The notes under the pieces were generated by a model. That model was not told the origin of the DNA. It saw only the letters and a list, made by a program, of their open reading frames with translations, and did no database searches. A stretch of DNA of 64,000 nucleotides from Anisakis pegreffii (lineage: Eukaryota > Nematoda > Chromadorea > Rhabditida > Anisakidae), in the NCBI GenBank assembly GCA_035041965.1, contig JAPYMA010000325.1:186001-250000 (forward strand). Direction: 5' to 3'. A program made the position numbers and the translations under genes. Below, piece by piece: positions 14,021-26,429 of this stretch (positions are counted from its first letter, which is position 1; each line of letters begins with the position of its first letter).

Positions 14021-14215
14021 GTAAGTGAGTTTTCGAGGTGTCTTCATCGATCACCATTCGTTGGATGATGTGTTTGCATTTTTGTAATGAACATAGCATT
14101 TGTGACGACGACCACGAATCGCAGTTATTGTTTCCGCTGTCGTAATTTCGATATAATTCACATTTCCGCGCTGATATAATTCCTGTGAAAGTATATCACT
14201 ACAAAGTGCCTTTCA

Positions 14216-17200
14216 ATGCGGTGTCGATCCCGTATCGTCAAATTCATCAACCTGTTCGCCAATGCACTCCTCACCGTATGTGTTTACACTCATTTCATTC
14301 AGTCGTTTTTCGTTCGGTGTGATCATTTGATTATTCGATATGAGCATCATTATTGATCGCACTTAGATGTGCTCGAACAGTTTTTTATTGGTTTCATAAA
14401 AGCGCGTTGTGAGGAAGTGGCTTTATCTGATTGATCAGTGTTTGCTGTTCAGAGTTGTTCTCTTGAATTGTCCTGATTGATCATAAAGAGAAGACAACAA
14501 GTAACCACTTGAGATTCTCATTCAATTGCATATTCTTTGGTTTTTCTACGCCGCATAATCATCGTGACATGAACGCAACGTATTTGAATAATTGTAGTGC
14601 GTTAATCTGAATCGAACGATAAAGAAAAACGAAACTACAATCTGAGTGTTTTACGAGAGGGTGTTTTATGAGAGATCTCAGCAGAAATAACGCAGTTGAT
14701 AAACGTTGTGCTGCCCATTTTCCATAGTACACTGGCAAATCATTTGCAGCAAACAGAGTGAGCTGTGTAGAGTAAGACCATGCTATAAACTGACTATATG
14801 ATAATGATTACATATCATAATATCCCAGGCAAAAAATTTGTGAGCAATGTTTAAAAACGTACTCGAAACAGCATTGAAGCATCTTTTTTTTGAAATCAAA
14901 AATCAGTGAAACGCTTTGTGTAGGCTGCTGCGTTATTTACCGATGAAAATAATGCTTGTTTCATATTGGCGATGGAAAATTGTGTTCGAATGAAACCATG
15001 CCGTTCCATCATAATCAATAATTCACCTTAAAATTATTCATGATTTGGTCACATGAAAAGCGGCGTTCGCAGTACAGATAGCTATAAGCTTTTTTATTTG
15101 TGTCTTTGCATCATCCAAAATGTGATTGACAGACAGCATGTAAAAATGGTTTGTTTATGGATAGTTATGCAAGTAACTTCATAATAGCTTCAAACTGAAG
15201 GCTTTAAGCAGAAAGTGACAATATTTGATTGAAAATTGTTACGATGATTCGGTTTATTGAAAAAAGCTGCAGAATATGTATGAATAAGAGTGGTATTATG
15301 TGATTGCTTTATCTTCCTTCTTAGAGCTGAGGTGCATGCACTTTATGTCAATACCAAACGCTGTTCATCAACAACCCACAGCGAGCAAATAACTTCACAT
15401 GTTCAGTTCATCCTTCATGAACACACGATTGTTGCATTCAAACTGTCAACAACCAATAAGCTGTCTCATTAAGCTCTTCATCAGTACTTTGTACTGCTAA
15501 CTGAAGAGTCCACATGAAAAAAGTAATCGAGCCGAAAAGCTAAAATGTATTTTTCACATGAACATCTTTTTCAGTTTCATTGCAAACTGAATCGACTCAG
15601 TGACGTATCTTCTCGACTGATTGCGTACTTTTGATTAGACACACGATTATGCTGTGTAATAAATTTCGATCAAATCGCAATAATTAAACCGTGAATGCTG
15701 TAAATATTATCAAGACTAATCTGCAAGACTAATTAACTTTTCTGTCAATGCATCGAAATGATTTCGCAAAAAACAATCCATTGTCTGTCTTCAGCTAGTG
15801 TCGATAGCGATGTTGTTGATAGCGATTTTTGCCTGGATCAAACCGCCCGATGCGAGTATATCGCCACATCCGATCTCTGAACATCATCAGGTATGTGAAA
15901 CGAACAAAAACTCAAGAAACAAAAATTCTGTCAGAATATTTGATTGATGATTAAGCAATTTACATTTTTCACAATTCTAACTGATTACTAGTTGAGTGTG
16001 TTTTTCGTTTTTTTTGACTACTGATGAGTATTGCCAGCGAACAATCAGTCTTGGATACCTGCAACTGAATCATTCATGTTGACTCATAGTCAGACTCAAA
16101 AACTGGTTCGTTTATATCGCTCACATTCAAATAAACAATAAACAATGCAGAGACAATGTGTTCCTGATCAACAACAATTGTCAATTCAATTGATCTTCAA
16201 AAAATCGAACGCATTGAATATTAGTCAACGATGTTTTCTAGAGATACACGCAAACACTATTCGAAACACATGCACACGCACACACACAGACACACTTCAT
16301 TCGAAAAACTAGCTTACAATCCGGAAATCAGGACGGGTTTCATTGATATGCGAAACTGTCTATCGATAATGAATACATTAAAGATGAGTTGTTGTCAGTG
16401 GTAATTTGTGGTCGTGAAATGACTGAATGCTTTGTATTTTTGGATTTTGAACAATCGAACACTTCAAGGCGGGTGGGTGATTGATCGACACAGTTCAGTC
16501 ATTAGAACCACGTTAGCAGTAGCAACAGCAGCAGCAGCAGCAAAAAAAAGAGATCCTTCGCCTTCGCTCAGCCATGCTGCATGTCATTAGAAGTGTTTCA
16601 TGGCAGATAGATGAAAGATAAAATGACTAAACGAAATGATTAGCTTCTAAGTCATCCAATCAATAACGTCAAGCTTGTACTTTAGCTGAACGTCAAACCG
16701 ATACTTCATTCATTCAGTTTTTTCGAGATGAAAAGGAATATTTTTTTGAAGTCAATTTAAACGTTGTCAAATTCCATATGCGAAATGCCAGTATTGAATG
16801 ATGCAGATAATCTAGTCAGTAGTAATATGATACATTATAATGATCACTACATAAACACCGTTCAACGCGGCGTTTACTAATTGAATCCTCATCCCACATC
16901 AAATTAGTTTCATTCGTAAACTCATCCAGCGGAACAGACAGAATGAATAATGATCATACGATTGTCTACATTTAAGAGTAGCATAAAATGTAAGTGTAGC
17001 ACACGACTTCAACTGAAAATTTGTTTAGTAGTGTATGTCTAGTGCGGAATTCATATTGTGAGAGTATTTCAAAACGAATGCTCTTCACAGGGAACTCTTC
17101 TTCGTAAGCGATTTATCCTATCCTCCAAAGGGAATGCAAAGTAATAAATCGATTTTATGTGCCTACGAAAAGTGAACGTAAATTTTATTTATGTTGTTAC

Positions 17201-19489
17201 AAATTGGTTCCATTCGAATCGCAGACAATCCATTACCCTAGCGACCACAACAAACAACAGTTTTTCATTGCATCGAGCAATTTTCATTCATAAGAAACGT
17301 AAACGGTTATGTGAAGTGTGCACAGACAGAAGCGATGCGATTGCTTCGATTCATATGTGCAATTTCGGATGCATATAATAAGCTGCGATCATCACTCAAC
17401 CACCACATTAAGCTGCTATGCAAACTAATTGAATGGCATCAATTCACAATTATTACTAAACTGCAATAGATGAATTCAAGAAATTAATAACTCTAAGAAA
17501 ATGTCGAAATCCAACTAATAATAATAATAATAATAATAATAATAAGCTCAGTTGGCATACTGAATGGATTTATGCAAACGAACAGTGAAACTATTTAATC
17601 GGCAATAAATTAGTTTAATTCAATCCAAGGACACATAAAATTGCTCACAAAATATTCGTCTTTGAGAATTTCCGTGGAATTATTTTACTGTCCATTTCAG
17701 TATTCGGTAGCAGTGGTTTTTCTATTGTGTATAAGTATATGCATATTTGGACTTGCTCTATTTGGTATCATTTCGACGGTGGTTGGCAGTTCTTTTTTAC
17801 TTTCTTTGGTAAATGATTTCATGTTTCTTCGTAATGTGTCTTTCAATGGAACGTTACGGATTTGTGTTCAATTTGAGTTGTATATCAGGCATTACGAAGT
17901 TGAAAACTTTCAACGTGATGACTTGAATCAGTGCAGTTTTGGATTGATTTTATCGACTGATCTTGATCGAATTCGTTCGTTTCTTTTCATACCCAGCTAA
18001 CAACCATCAAAATGAGTGATATCACACTAAACTGAGCAATAGAACGACTGAATTGGACGCAATCAGCCTGCCAGAAAATTGTTCTTACACTGTTCTTCTT
18101 GCTCACCATTCAAAAAAGTGCAATTTCGGTGAGGGAAAATATAGGAAGTAGTTTGCGACTGCATGCCCAGAAGGAGAAAATAGGCCGCATGACACATAGA
18201 ACATGTAAAATTTATGGCTCTGTCACAAAGAGATTCATGCCTCGTAGCACAAATGAGAATTGCTTCAGGGTTGAATATGCGAAGTTAATAGATTTGAATT
18301 AGTTTCGAAATGAAATGATATTAATTGAAGTGAATGTATAGATTGATCTGGGCGGCATACTCTGTTAGGTATAAAGGCTGTGTGCTTTGTGAGATAGAAA
18401 AGCAAAATTGCATGCGATTGCAAAATATGATGATTTTATTTACAGTACATATTCATGCTACTGGCACAGATCTCAACTCAGATAATATTATCAGCATTTG
18501 CCATCGCTAACTTTGACGTGGTGAGTTGTTATGTGGGCACATTTGAATTCTCATTTAGTAGTAGTTCATTTTCATTTCATCCTCCAGCTGAACGAAATCA
18601 GTATTTGATAAATGCAACTGAAGTATTGCAAATGGAGCCCCAGAAGATGTGCACGAAACTCGCCTTCCAAACCTCGATCGGCGATTACGTGCCTGAAAAT
18701 TTTCATTATTTCCTTCTCATCAAGAGAAGAAAACAATAAAAATTTATTTACGACGATTTACAAAAACAACTTATGACTCTTATTCGTCTATATTTATAAC
18801 TGGAAAAAAGAGTGCTGTAGGCCAACCATAACTAGACTCACTACTTTATGAATGCTTCATTTTCTTGATATTAAAGAATCGAACAATTTTCAGATACATG
18901 CATCTATACTGGCTGAATGGAAAAACACGTCCACAATCGCTCCAGTGGACTGGGACTGTAAAGATATTGTCAACTGCAAATCACCATTATCTGCGCAAAT
19001 TGCAGTGGAACGCATTATATTTTCATTGATTTTAGTATTTTTTGTATATCAGGTTAGTGCTCATTACATACATATGTTCAGAATAATTTAAGAACAATGA
19101 GTTGGAACTGAACATGTTATTTCGGGATTTCAAATCTGATCGATGCCAAAAGACTTTGTACGTTATCAGTGCTGAAGGTGGTGAATATGAAACCCATTAG
19201 ACAAACTGTTCATAGGTTGATCTAATGAATTTATGCACTGCTTGAAAAGTCGGTGGTTCGACTCTTCAACACGCACTGATCAATCACTTCAACAAAGCAT
19301 TCGGATGAGTTGAAGAGATCTAAGAAAATGATCAAACATACATAAAATCAAGCAATTGAGTTAAATCTATTCAATAATGAAAACTTTTTATAGGTGATAC
19401 TGTTGTGCCTTAATTGTTATTATTGTGAAGTGCTTTCGAGGAAGGAAATTAAAGAATCCATTGAACATGATCGATTGAATGAACAGTGA
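14216..19489 (+). CDS. Divergent tetraspanin (7 exons, about 226 aa)
   Basis: Four-span membrane scaffold of the tetraspanin fold. Exons: 14216-14275, 15795-15890, 17701-17808, 18446-18520, 18602-18688, 18894-19052 and 19394-19489; all are phase 0 and the chain closes exactly. TM1 spans exons 1-2 (NALLTLVSIAMLLIAIFAWI). A short first loop follows, then TM2 (SVAVVFLLCISICIFGLALF) and TM3 (YIFMLLAQISTQIILSAFAI). A roughly 70-residue second loop contains NATE, GDY, PVDWDC and IVNC, and TM4 (ERIIFSLILVFFVYQVILLC) is followed by a short basic tail. Order, spacing and size fit tetraspanins, but the second loop lacks the usual CCG motif. The family call rests on topology plus TM2/TM3 character. An alternative 3' end is plausible: donor after 19485 joined to 20293-20347, giving a tail ending SVPPRATYYSSP. 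Exon 5 limits are the least certain; that region is also open without splicing. Confidence 0.68.
16525..16542 (+). repeat. (CAG)n microsatellite in a tetraspanin intron
   Basis: About six tandem CAG units followed directly by a poly-A run, in the intron between tetraspanin exons 2 and 3. Confidence 0.7.
17515..17546 (+). repeat. (TAA)n microsatellite
   Basis: About ten tandem TAA/AAT units in the tetraspanin intron just upstream of the TM2 exon. Confidence 0.8.
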
Positions 19490-21103
19490 ATGCAATGCAT
19501 CGATGTCATCCACTAATGCAACCTCACTGATTGAAACGTACTGAACTGATGGAAACTTATTGATGACAATGCCGATAAAGATGTGCCGATCGATGCGAGG
19601 AAGTATCTGAATAATTGAAAAGTGTAGAACTGAATCACTTGAAAGGGGGTCACGGCACATTGGTTGATCGAATCTGAGCCTAAACGGAACGTGCGATTAT
19701 TTGAGATACCATCCAACAATCACGTCAGATGCATACTGGATTTGACACTATCAATTAGTTCTACATAAAATCACTGACAACCTCAAGCTGCTACTCCGAC
19801 TTCGATTATCAATATTCTATCAGTATTGCGGCATAACATCATCGATTAGTGCTTGTGAAATGCAAGAGATGCTACTTGCAAACTCAATAAAAAAAGAAAG
19901 ATGCAGATCGATTCACTCTCGTTGTTGATTCAAATGATTTGTTGAGCACTTTCAACTTCTGCATTTTCATTCATTGAGAAAATAACTGGTCTGTGCCCTT
20001 ACCGAAATGTTACACCACTTTTAAGTGTTCATCCATCAATTTATACGCTGTGATATTTGGCAATTTCAATTGAATGAATATTTCTCGCACTTATCATTCA
20101 ATTATCAACCCCTCTTTGAGGCTTTTCTTACTCTTCACCTATATGATATGTTCCAACAATATCACGAACCTTAGAACCTAGACTTAATTACACGAAAACA
20201 AAATCATCGTGTGCAGTACTGCTTTGAAACTTAATAGGGTAATTCTTAATCGAAAAAAGATTTCTATTATATTGTTCTTCTGATTTGTTTAGCATTGTCC
20301 GCGGCTACTCAGTGCCTCCTAGAGCTACCTATTACTCCTCTCCTTAACCCTTTCCCGATGAATTTCCCAGCCACTTCGAACCCTTGCTCTGGAAGTGCTA
20401 TCCAAAATGTCATATCACCCAATTTCGAAATCAATCAATGAAACCATCTGGAACAATTTTCCTTTATTTTGATAGTATTTCAATGACCATAGCCATTGGC
20501 TCCTTCATGTTCTCATATGAATCCCGTCACTGGTATATTGCGCTCATATTCTCAATAATGATGATGATTAAAATTGCGATCAGTAGAAAAAATGCAGATG
20601 AAAACAACAGAATCAATGACCAATTCTACCATAATAATTTCCACCGGCAACTTCTTTAAGTTCAACTTATAATCACCCGTTTAAAGCGAGTCGAATTACT
20701 TGTCATTATGATAACTATTTTTTCATTATGTAATGAACAATTTCCACGGTTTTTGAATGAATAAAAACACCATTCTGAGATATACGAAGTTCTGTTAAAT
20801 TCACTCGCCTATACATTTTTATAAGTTGATTTTATAAAAAAACATCACAAAAGTCTACAGCAGTAATATTGATTCAACAAAGTGGAGATTGCATAACAGC
20901 AAGCATAACAAAATAACAACAATCAAAAACGCGAATATGTCCACATTTTATGAGTACGGAATTAATCTTCAATTTCTTCTGCCACACTTTTAATATTCCT
21001 CAATAAGTGTGCATAATATAATCAGAATATACACATACATACATAAGGTAACCGGCTAAATCGAATGGTCCATTAGGGCATCAAATACGAAACGAAGTAA
21101 TCA
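19490..21103. other. Convergent intergenic region, tetraspanin to RPAP1
   Basis: 3' regions of two convergent genes. It includes the possible alternative terminal exon of the tetraspanin gene (20293-20347) and an AATAAAA-type polyadenylation signal near 20758 on +. The 91-codon open frame at 20384-20659 has no recognisable similarity. Confidence 0.5.
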
Positions 21104-24100
21104 TCACAATTGCAATTTACCGTTAACTGCACCTCGTATGATATCCACCATCACATCGAACTCTTTAATTCGTTCAGCATTCTGTAATTTCTCAATGATA
21201 TAAACACAACAGTCTAAATCATCGGTGATATATGAGCAAAAGCGTAGTTAAAAGATAAACCCTCCAAAACAGAGGGACAATATAACGAGTAGATAATTTC
21301 ACAGGTGATTTATTATTTCCCATTTAAACATTTCGTCTCTCCAACCATGTCCCCAGGAAATTCCCAACGTATGCTCCTAAAACTCAAAACACTGAACAGA
21401 GTTTTTCTCATGGGATACTTGATGCTTACACAAACCTCAATGAAGTAAACCACAAAAAAAAGAATCAACGAACGAACCACGAAGGGATTTTTTTGGGTAT
21501 CACCGCTGGAATGTCTCTTGATGAAGTGACCAAGTTCAAACGATGCGATCTCAAATAGAATCGGATTACGATCACGTGTAATTTGATCATTTCGAATTGC
21601 CGCAGCATACATTGCTAACAGCTGTGAGTATTGCACATAGTAATTCGTCTCCATTTCTTCACACCAATAATCGCACGTCGATCGTAAATGTTCGAGTAAA
21701 TATGGCTGAAATTTTTGCATTTGCAATTTCATGCTTAACGATTCTTAACAGGTGTTCAACAATCTCGTCAGAAAATTATTAAAAATTCTGATGTGTAGAT
21801 ATCAAAGGTGATTAACGCTGAACATGAAAATAGATACAACAAATGAATTTATTTGGGGATTTCGTTTGAAAACGAGAAAAAAAAAGAAGAGCACAATTTA
21901 TCCACTTACAGCTGCCTGTTTACTGAGTGTTATTTGCCGAACGATTTTCCTATGCGGAGACCAAAGCGCACATCGCATTAGCATCGAATCGGACAACGAT
22001 GAATTCATATACGCACTAATGAGTAAAACCAACGAGAACGTCTCATCACCGAACGAATACTCTTCAAAACGCTTCATCAAGTCATCATAACTGCAATTTG
22101 TATGAATCAATTCATTCATTCACCACTTCTCACTGAAAATAACATCGGCAAATTCTAGCATTACATCTATTTTTACTTTTTTTAAATGTCCAACAACCAA
22201 CAGCACTACGTATGAATATATCTACAGTTATTCTTCGGAAAGCAGATAGACTATGAATGAACTGAAAATTAAGTGAAACGAACTGACTCACAAGGGCATA
22301 AAAGCATCCAGTTTTGCGATTGGTTCGGTGGCAACCAAACTGAAAGTGCCACGTTTCGCTTTTGGTAGAATGTAAGTGAGAAGAACACGATTACAACAAC
22401 GTTTGATCACATCGTCTTTGAAGACTTCAGGCCCTTCAAACTGTTCTTTTTACTAACAACATATATGAATGTGATTTGAACAATCGGTTATACTTATGAT
22501 TGGGCGAATGAAAATTTGTTCTGATCAAATGACAGAGATCTGGAATGCAACAAACCAATAAGGAATATTTCGGACAATCGAACGAAAACGTCCTCTGGTT
22601 TGTTACAAGCATAAAATAGCGAGCCGCGTTCAGTCATCATTAGCAGTGTCCATAGCATACACAATCGTATCACAACTACATCCTCAACCGTTATTTGACT
22701 GAATAAATTTGAAATTATGAGATCAGTTCAGCATTTACTGATCATTCAGACGACCAACTGACCCAGTGCATTCATACCAAACAGATAAATTCATTTGAAG
22801 ATTTTTTTTGCTACGACGTATCCGTTGATAATTCTCAATTTATGCCACGGAATATCACTAATTACACAGACATAAGACTTTAAAAAAACACAATGAAACT
22901 CATTGCAAACATATAATAGTTTAACACAGGGGTCAGCTGAAATTTCCTCCATGCTCATAGCCTCAAAGAAGAAATGAAAAATCAAAAATCCTCAAGATTT
23001 CGCCCCTCAGTAACAAATAAACTTACAAGTCTTTCTGATAATTATCAAGAATACTCCTGATGGGCAGCAACGTCCACGCACCCTCAGTCATTGGATTGAG
23101 ACCATCAGCAAACTGATAAATTTTTACTCCTTTTTCACTATTCCTAAAAAAAATTCAATTTAATTATCTTATGAACAAGTAGTACAAAATTGATGTATCG
23201 AAGCTGAATTTAACAAAACAAAATATGATACGTATTTCAAGATGGAGCAAGCAAATTCATTGTCAACTGCTGAAAATTCATTAGAAACGATAGAGGAGAG
23301 CATAAGTTCAATAAAACAAGAATTAAGCTGAACACAAATTAACGAACATTTCATCAAGATAAAGGCCTTTGATCGCCGGTATGTTTGAACGGGCCATTTC
23401 CAGTAATTCATCATTACCTTCGTATCCTCTTAAATAAAACACATCAGAATTGTAGCGATCTATGAATAAACTCAAACACATATGACAATTGACTTGAAGA
23501 CACACAAGCGAATTACGATCATTCACCATAAACAAAAATGAATACGTAAAAAAGAAGAGGAAACTAACTCCAGTGGTTTTGTAAAACTGTCGAACAACCT
23601 AACGATATTCTGCTGCTGACGGGGTATTATAGTTCGTAAACATTTTGTAGCAAAATCCAATTGTACAGCCTCCTAAACAATTGACATCAACTATCATTCC
23701 TGTCAAAATCAAAAAAAAAACGAATCACGAAATCAAAAGTATGACTTAAAATTCACTTGAACGAAAGTATATCAACACAGCCATAAAATGAAAATATCAT
23801 AAATAATATTGATTCACATCATTATAAAGGTAGCACCGAACCCGTTAATAATAACAACTCACAACAGCCAAACGAGTATACGGAGTGGTGTTATCATCAT
23901 CGATTCGGTTTGTGTTGACCTGATTCGTTACCGCCGGAAACACCTCAAGACTGTCCAATTTTTCCTTTATTACCACATTATCAGTTGCACTGTCCTGTTC
24001 GTTTTCAAGTCCGCTCGTCTCACAATTTTTACTTCCCATCTCACGAATTTGTTTGAAGCGAGATTCTGCAATTATAACACCGGTCAATTTTCACTGATCC

Positions 24101-26256
24101 TTTTATAAATTTTAACTATTTTTATAGAGATTCGATTATAAAAGAAGCGGAAGAAAAATGGAATTGAAATATTAGGTTACTCAAATAACATACGCGTACG
24201 AACCATACCTTTACGATTCTCCTCAGTCGCCGGTGCTTTTGACGCCTTCTTTCGTGACCGTGTTCGCAAAAACTCGATTAATTTTGGATCTGCAAAACGG
24301 CAAATCAAAACATTTCGATCACAAATAGTTGACTGACTGTGGAATTAACTGATTCAAGAGCTGAGAGATGAAACGCCAACCGAAAGCTATTAACAACCAA
24401 TGTTTATAAAAAGTTCTCAAGAAAATTTGACCGCTAGTCTGAGGGCATAACTTGACAATAACGCGACAAAATTAGCGAACTAAATGCGTATTCGAACCGA
24501 ATCGTTCAACGATTTCACGTTGTGCACTCAGGATTTCGTCCGAAGTCATACTCTTGATTCGTTCATCATTCTCCTTTGATATCGCATCTTCGTTCTCATC
24601 ACTCATATCATTTCTTGTTGTCGATGGTTGATTGAAACTTTCATCTATCGCTTCTGAAAGAACAATTTTCGAATTTCATTAAACAGCATTACGATGATGA
24701 TACTGACAATGATTTAAATCATTAGCAGTGGCGAAAATATAAATATTCAATAACGATAATAAATAAATAACAATACTGGTACTAAAAATAAAATACGAAA
24801 ATAATAATAATAATAAAATTACAAAATGATAACAGAATTTCAAAAGCTACCATAAATTTTGCCATTTAGTCGATCAAATTCGATGGCAAACAAACTGCGA
24901 CCGTCGTTCGGATTCTCGAGAATTTTTCCAGATTCATCCGGTTTGAAGTATCTCAAACGTTCGAAATTTATTAAAATTCATAATCACAGTTGAAATTTCT
25001 TAACCAATATTCAATAAACTAAATTACACATCACAAAATGTAAATATATAGAAGTTTTCAAGAAAATAGAGAATGAGAATTCAAATGATTACAACCATTA
25101 TAATACAAACATACCGTGATAAATCAATGACATCTGGGAAACCATCGTCTTTTGAATATTCATTACTGAGTCCACTGAACATGAATGATGTCTGATCTGT
25201 ATTTTCCAAATAATCGAGATTCTTCTCCTGTCAGTATCACATCAAATTGAACTAATACGAAGAAGTGTGGAAGACAGAATGATAAGATATATTCAGGACT
25301 CCCATAATGCATTCGTCATTGTTTCAATCTGCACGACAAAATAGGATATAAACTTACAGACTTATGTCTCATTCCATATAAGTACTCAACAAGATTTTAA
25401 TCAATCATTTGATCACGCATGTGGCCATACTATACACTAAAAATATTTTCTACCAATCATTAATAGCATTGTCATTGCTGTTACCTGTACGGCTGTGACT
25501 ATATCTAAATTCGATTCTTCTTGCAGAGTTTCTAAGTCAATCGTGAAGCGTCCTCGATTCCTTTTAGATGCCGAAATTTTCTTGCGTTCACCCTTGCTCA
25601 ACTGATTCTTATTGTTCACACGTGATTTGTTGATTTTAGGATCTTCCTCGTTCGATTTCAACGGATTCGTTCTATTAGACATCTGAATAAAGATACCAAC
25701 TGTTGATTACTACAATCATACAAAAACTATTGCATGGCAATACTTCTTTTTTTTTAGCCATTACCCTTCGAATTATTGTGAGCCATAACAAATTTTAAAA
25801 AGCATCACTGAAACATGTTGAAACTGAAGACTACGGAAATATTGTTCTATAAGAATAATAATTTCATGCAAGCAATAATTTTAATAAAGCTTCGAATACG
25901 AAAAAAATATTGAAAATTAATAACCCTCTTGAGGTTAACGCTGATGGGAGCACACGAATTTCCCTGTAGATGTGTTTTTTGGAATTCCTCCTTAAACATA
26001 TTCATTTAATTAACTGACCGAGAACACTTCGCATAGTTTTATGAACTAATTTTTACTCCTTTAACAAACCGGTAAATGAATTCAATTGTCGATTGGTTTA
26101 AGTCTAATATATTCAAAAATAAGAAACTGTAGCATATGATGAATACACCATATTGATAAATGTCAAAAGCCTCGCGAAACGACGTCAAAGCAATACCTGC
26201 ATTCGTAAAATATCCTCATCGTTTTCACCAGGTTTTGGTCTTTGAATCGTCTCCAT
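21104..26256 (-). CDS. RPAP1: RPAP1, RNA polymerase II-associated protein 1 (16 exons, about 696 aa)
   Basis: RNA polymerase II assembly/nuclear-import factor. Exons, high to low: 26256-26197, 25682-25485, 25227-25115, 24951-24851, 24653-24498, 24289-24209, 24065-23863, 23672-23569, 23428-23336, 23143-23027, 22953-22900, 22698-22556, 22423/4-22292, 22090-21910, 21705-21430 and 21181-21104. All phases close. The N-terminus has RPKPGE, shared with the human protein. Exon 4 carries an RSLFAIEFD motif like the conserved (K)RSIFAQE. Residues about 185-227 form the RPAP1 N domain (KENDERIKSMTSDEILSAQ, then ERFDPKLIEFLRTRSRKK), with the exon break between ERF and DPKL. Residues about 520-640 match the C-terminal region (YDDLMKRFEEYSFGDETFSL; LWSPHRKIVRQ; LLAMYAAAIRND). 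At about 696 residues it is roughly half the human length, the helical middle being shortest. The acceptor chosen for exon 11 is weak, and the hydrophobic end of exon 15 may be intron. Confidence 0.9.
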
Positions 26257-26290
26257 GATGATCAACAAATGCACGAACGTATACCTGAAT
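26257..26290 (-). promoter_or_regulatory. Splice acceptor just upstream of the RPAP1 start codon
   Basis: TTTATTCAG on the minus strand ends at 26285, only 28 bases before the RPAP1 ATG at 26256. In nematodes such a position usually marks spliced-leader trans-splicing; a 5' UTR intron is the alternative. Confidence 0.4.
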
Positions 26291-26429
26291 AAACTTAAGT
26301 TTATTCATTAACAGAACATGCTAAATCGGATAATCTCGCCGTGAAGTGAAGGAAAAAGGTGAAGGAGAAAGAGTTTTACAACAGATCCACTAGCGACAAT
26401 TGCAAGCCCGACATTTGGCAAGACCACAG

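Larger units (their letters stand above)
10032..14215. other. Intergenic region between the Prickle-like and tetraspanin genes
   Basis: Mostly AT-rich non-coding DNA. It contains an unexplained open stretch at 11185-11445, a hAT-type terminal sequence ending near 13327, and trinucleotide runs at 13641-13690. None of the 60-97 codon ORFs at 11.3-12.5 kb or 12.9-13.2 kb resembles a known family. Confidence 0.5.

Noticed and set aside
19240..19275. Possible tRNA B-box (GGTTCGACTC)
   Set aside because: No matching A-box or acceptor stem at the right distance; the cloverleaf does not form.
23809..24108. Plus-strand 99-codon ORF
   Set aside because: Antisense to RPAP1 exon 24065-23863.
24770..24815. 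AT-rich AATAAT tract as an origin or scaffold site
   Set aside because: Simple low-complexity intron sequence in RPAP1; nothing supports a specific function.
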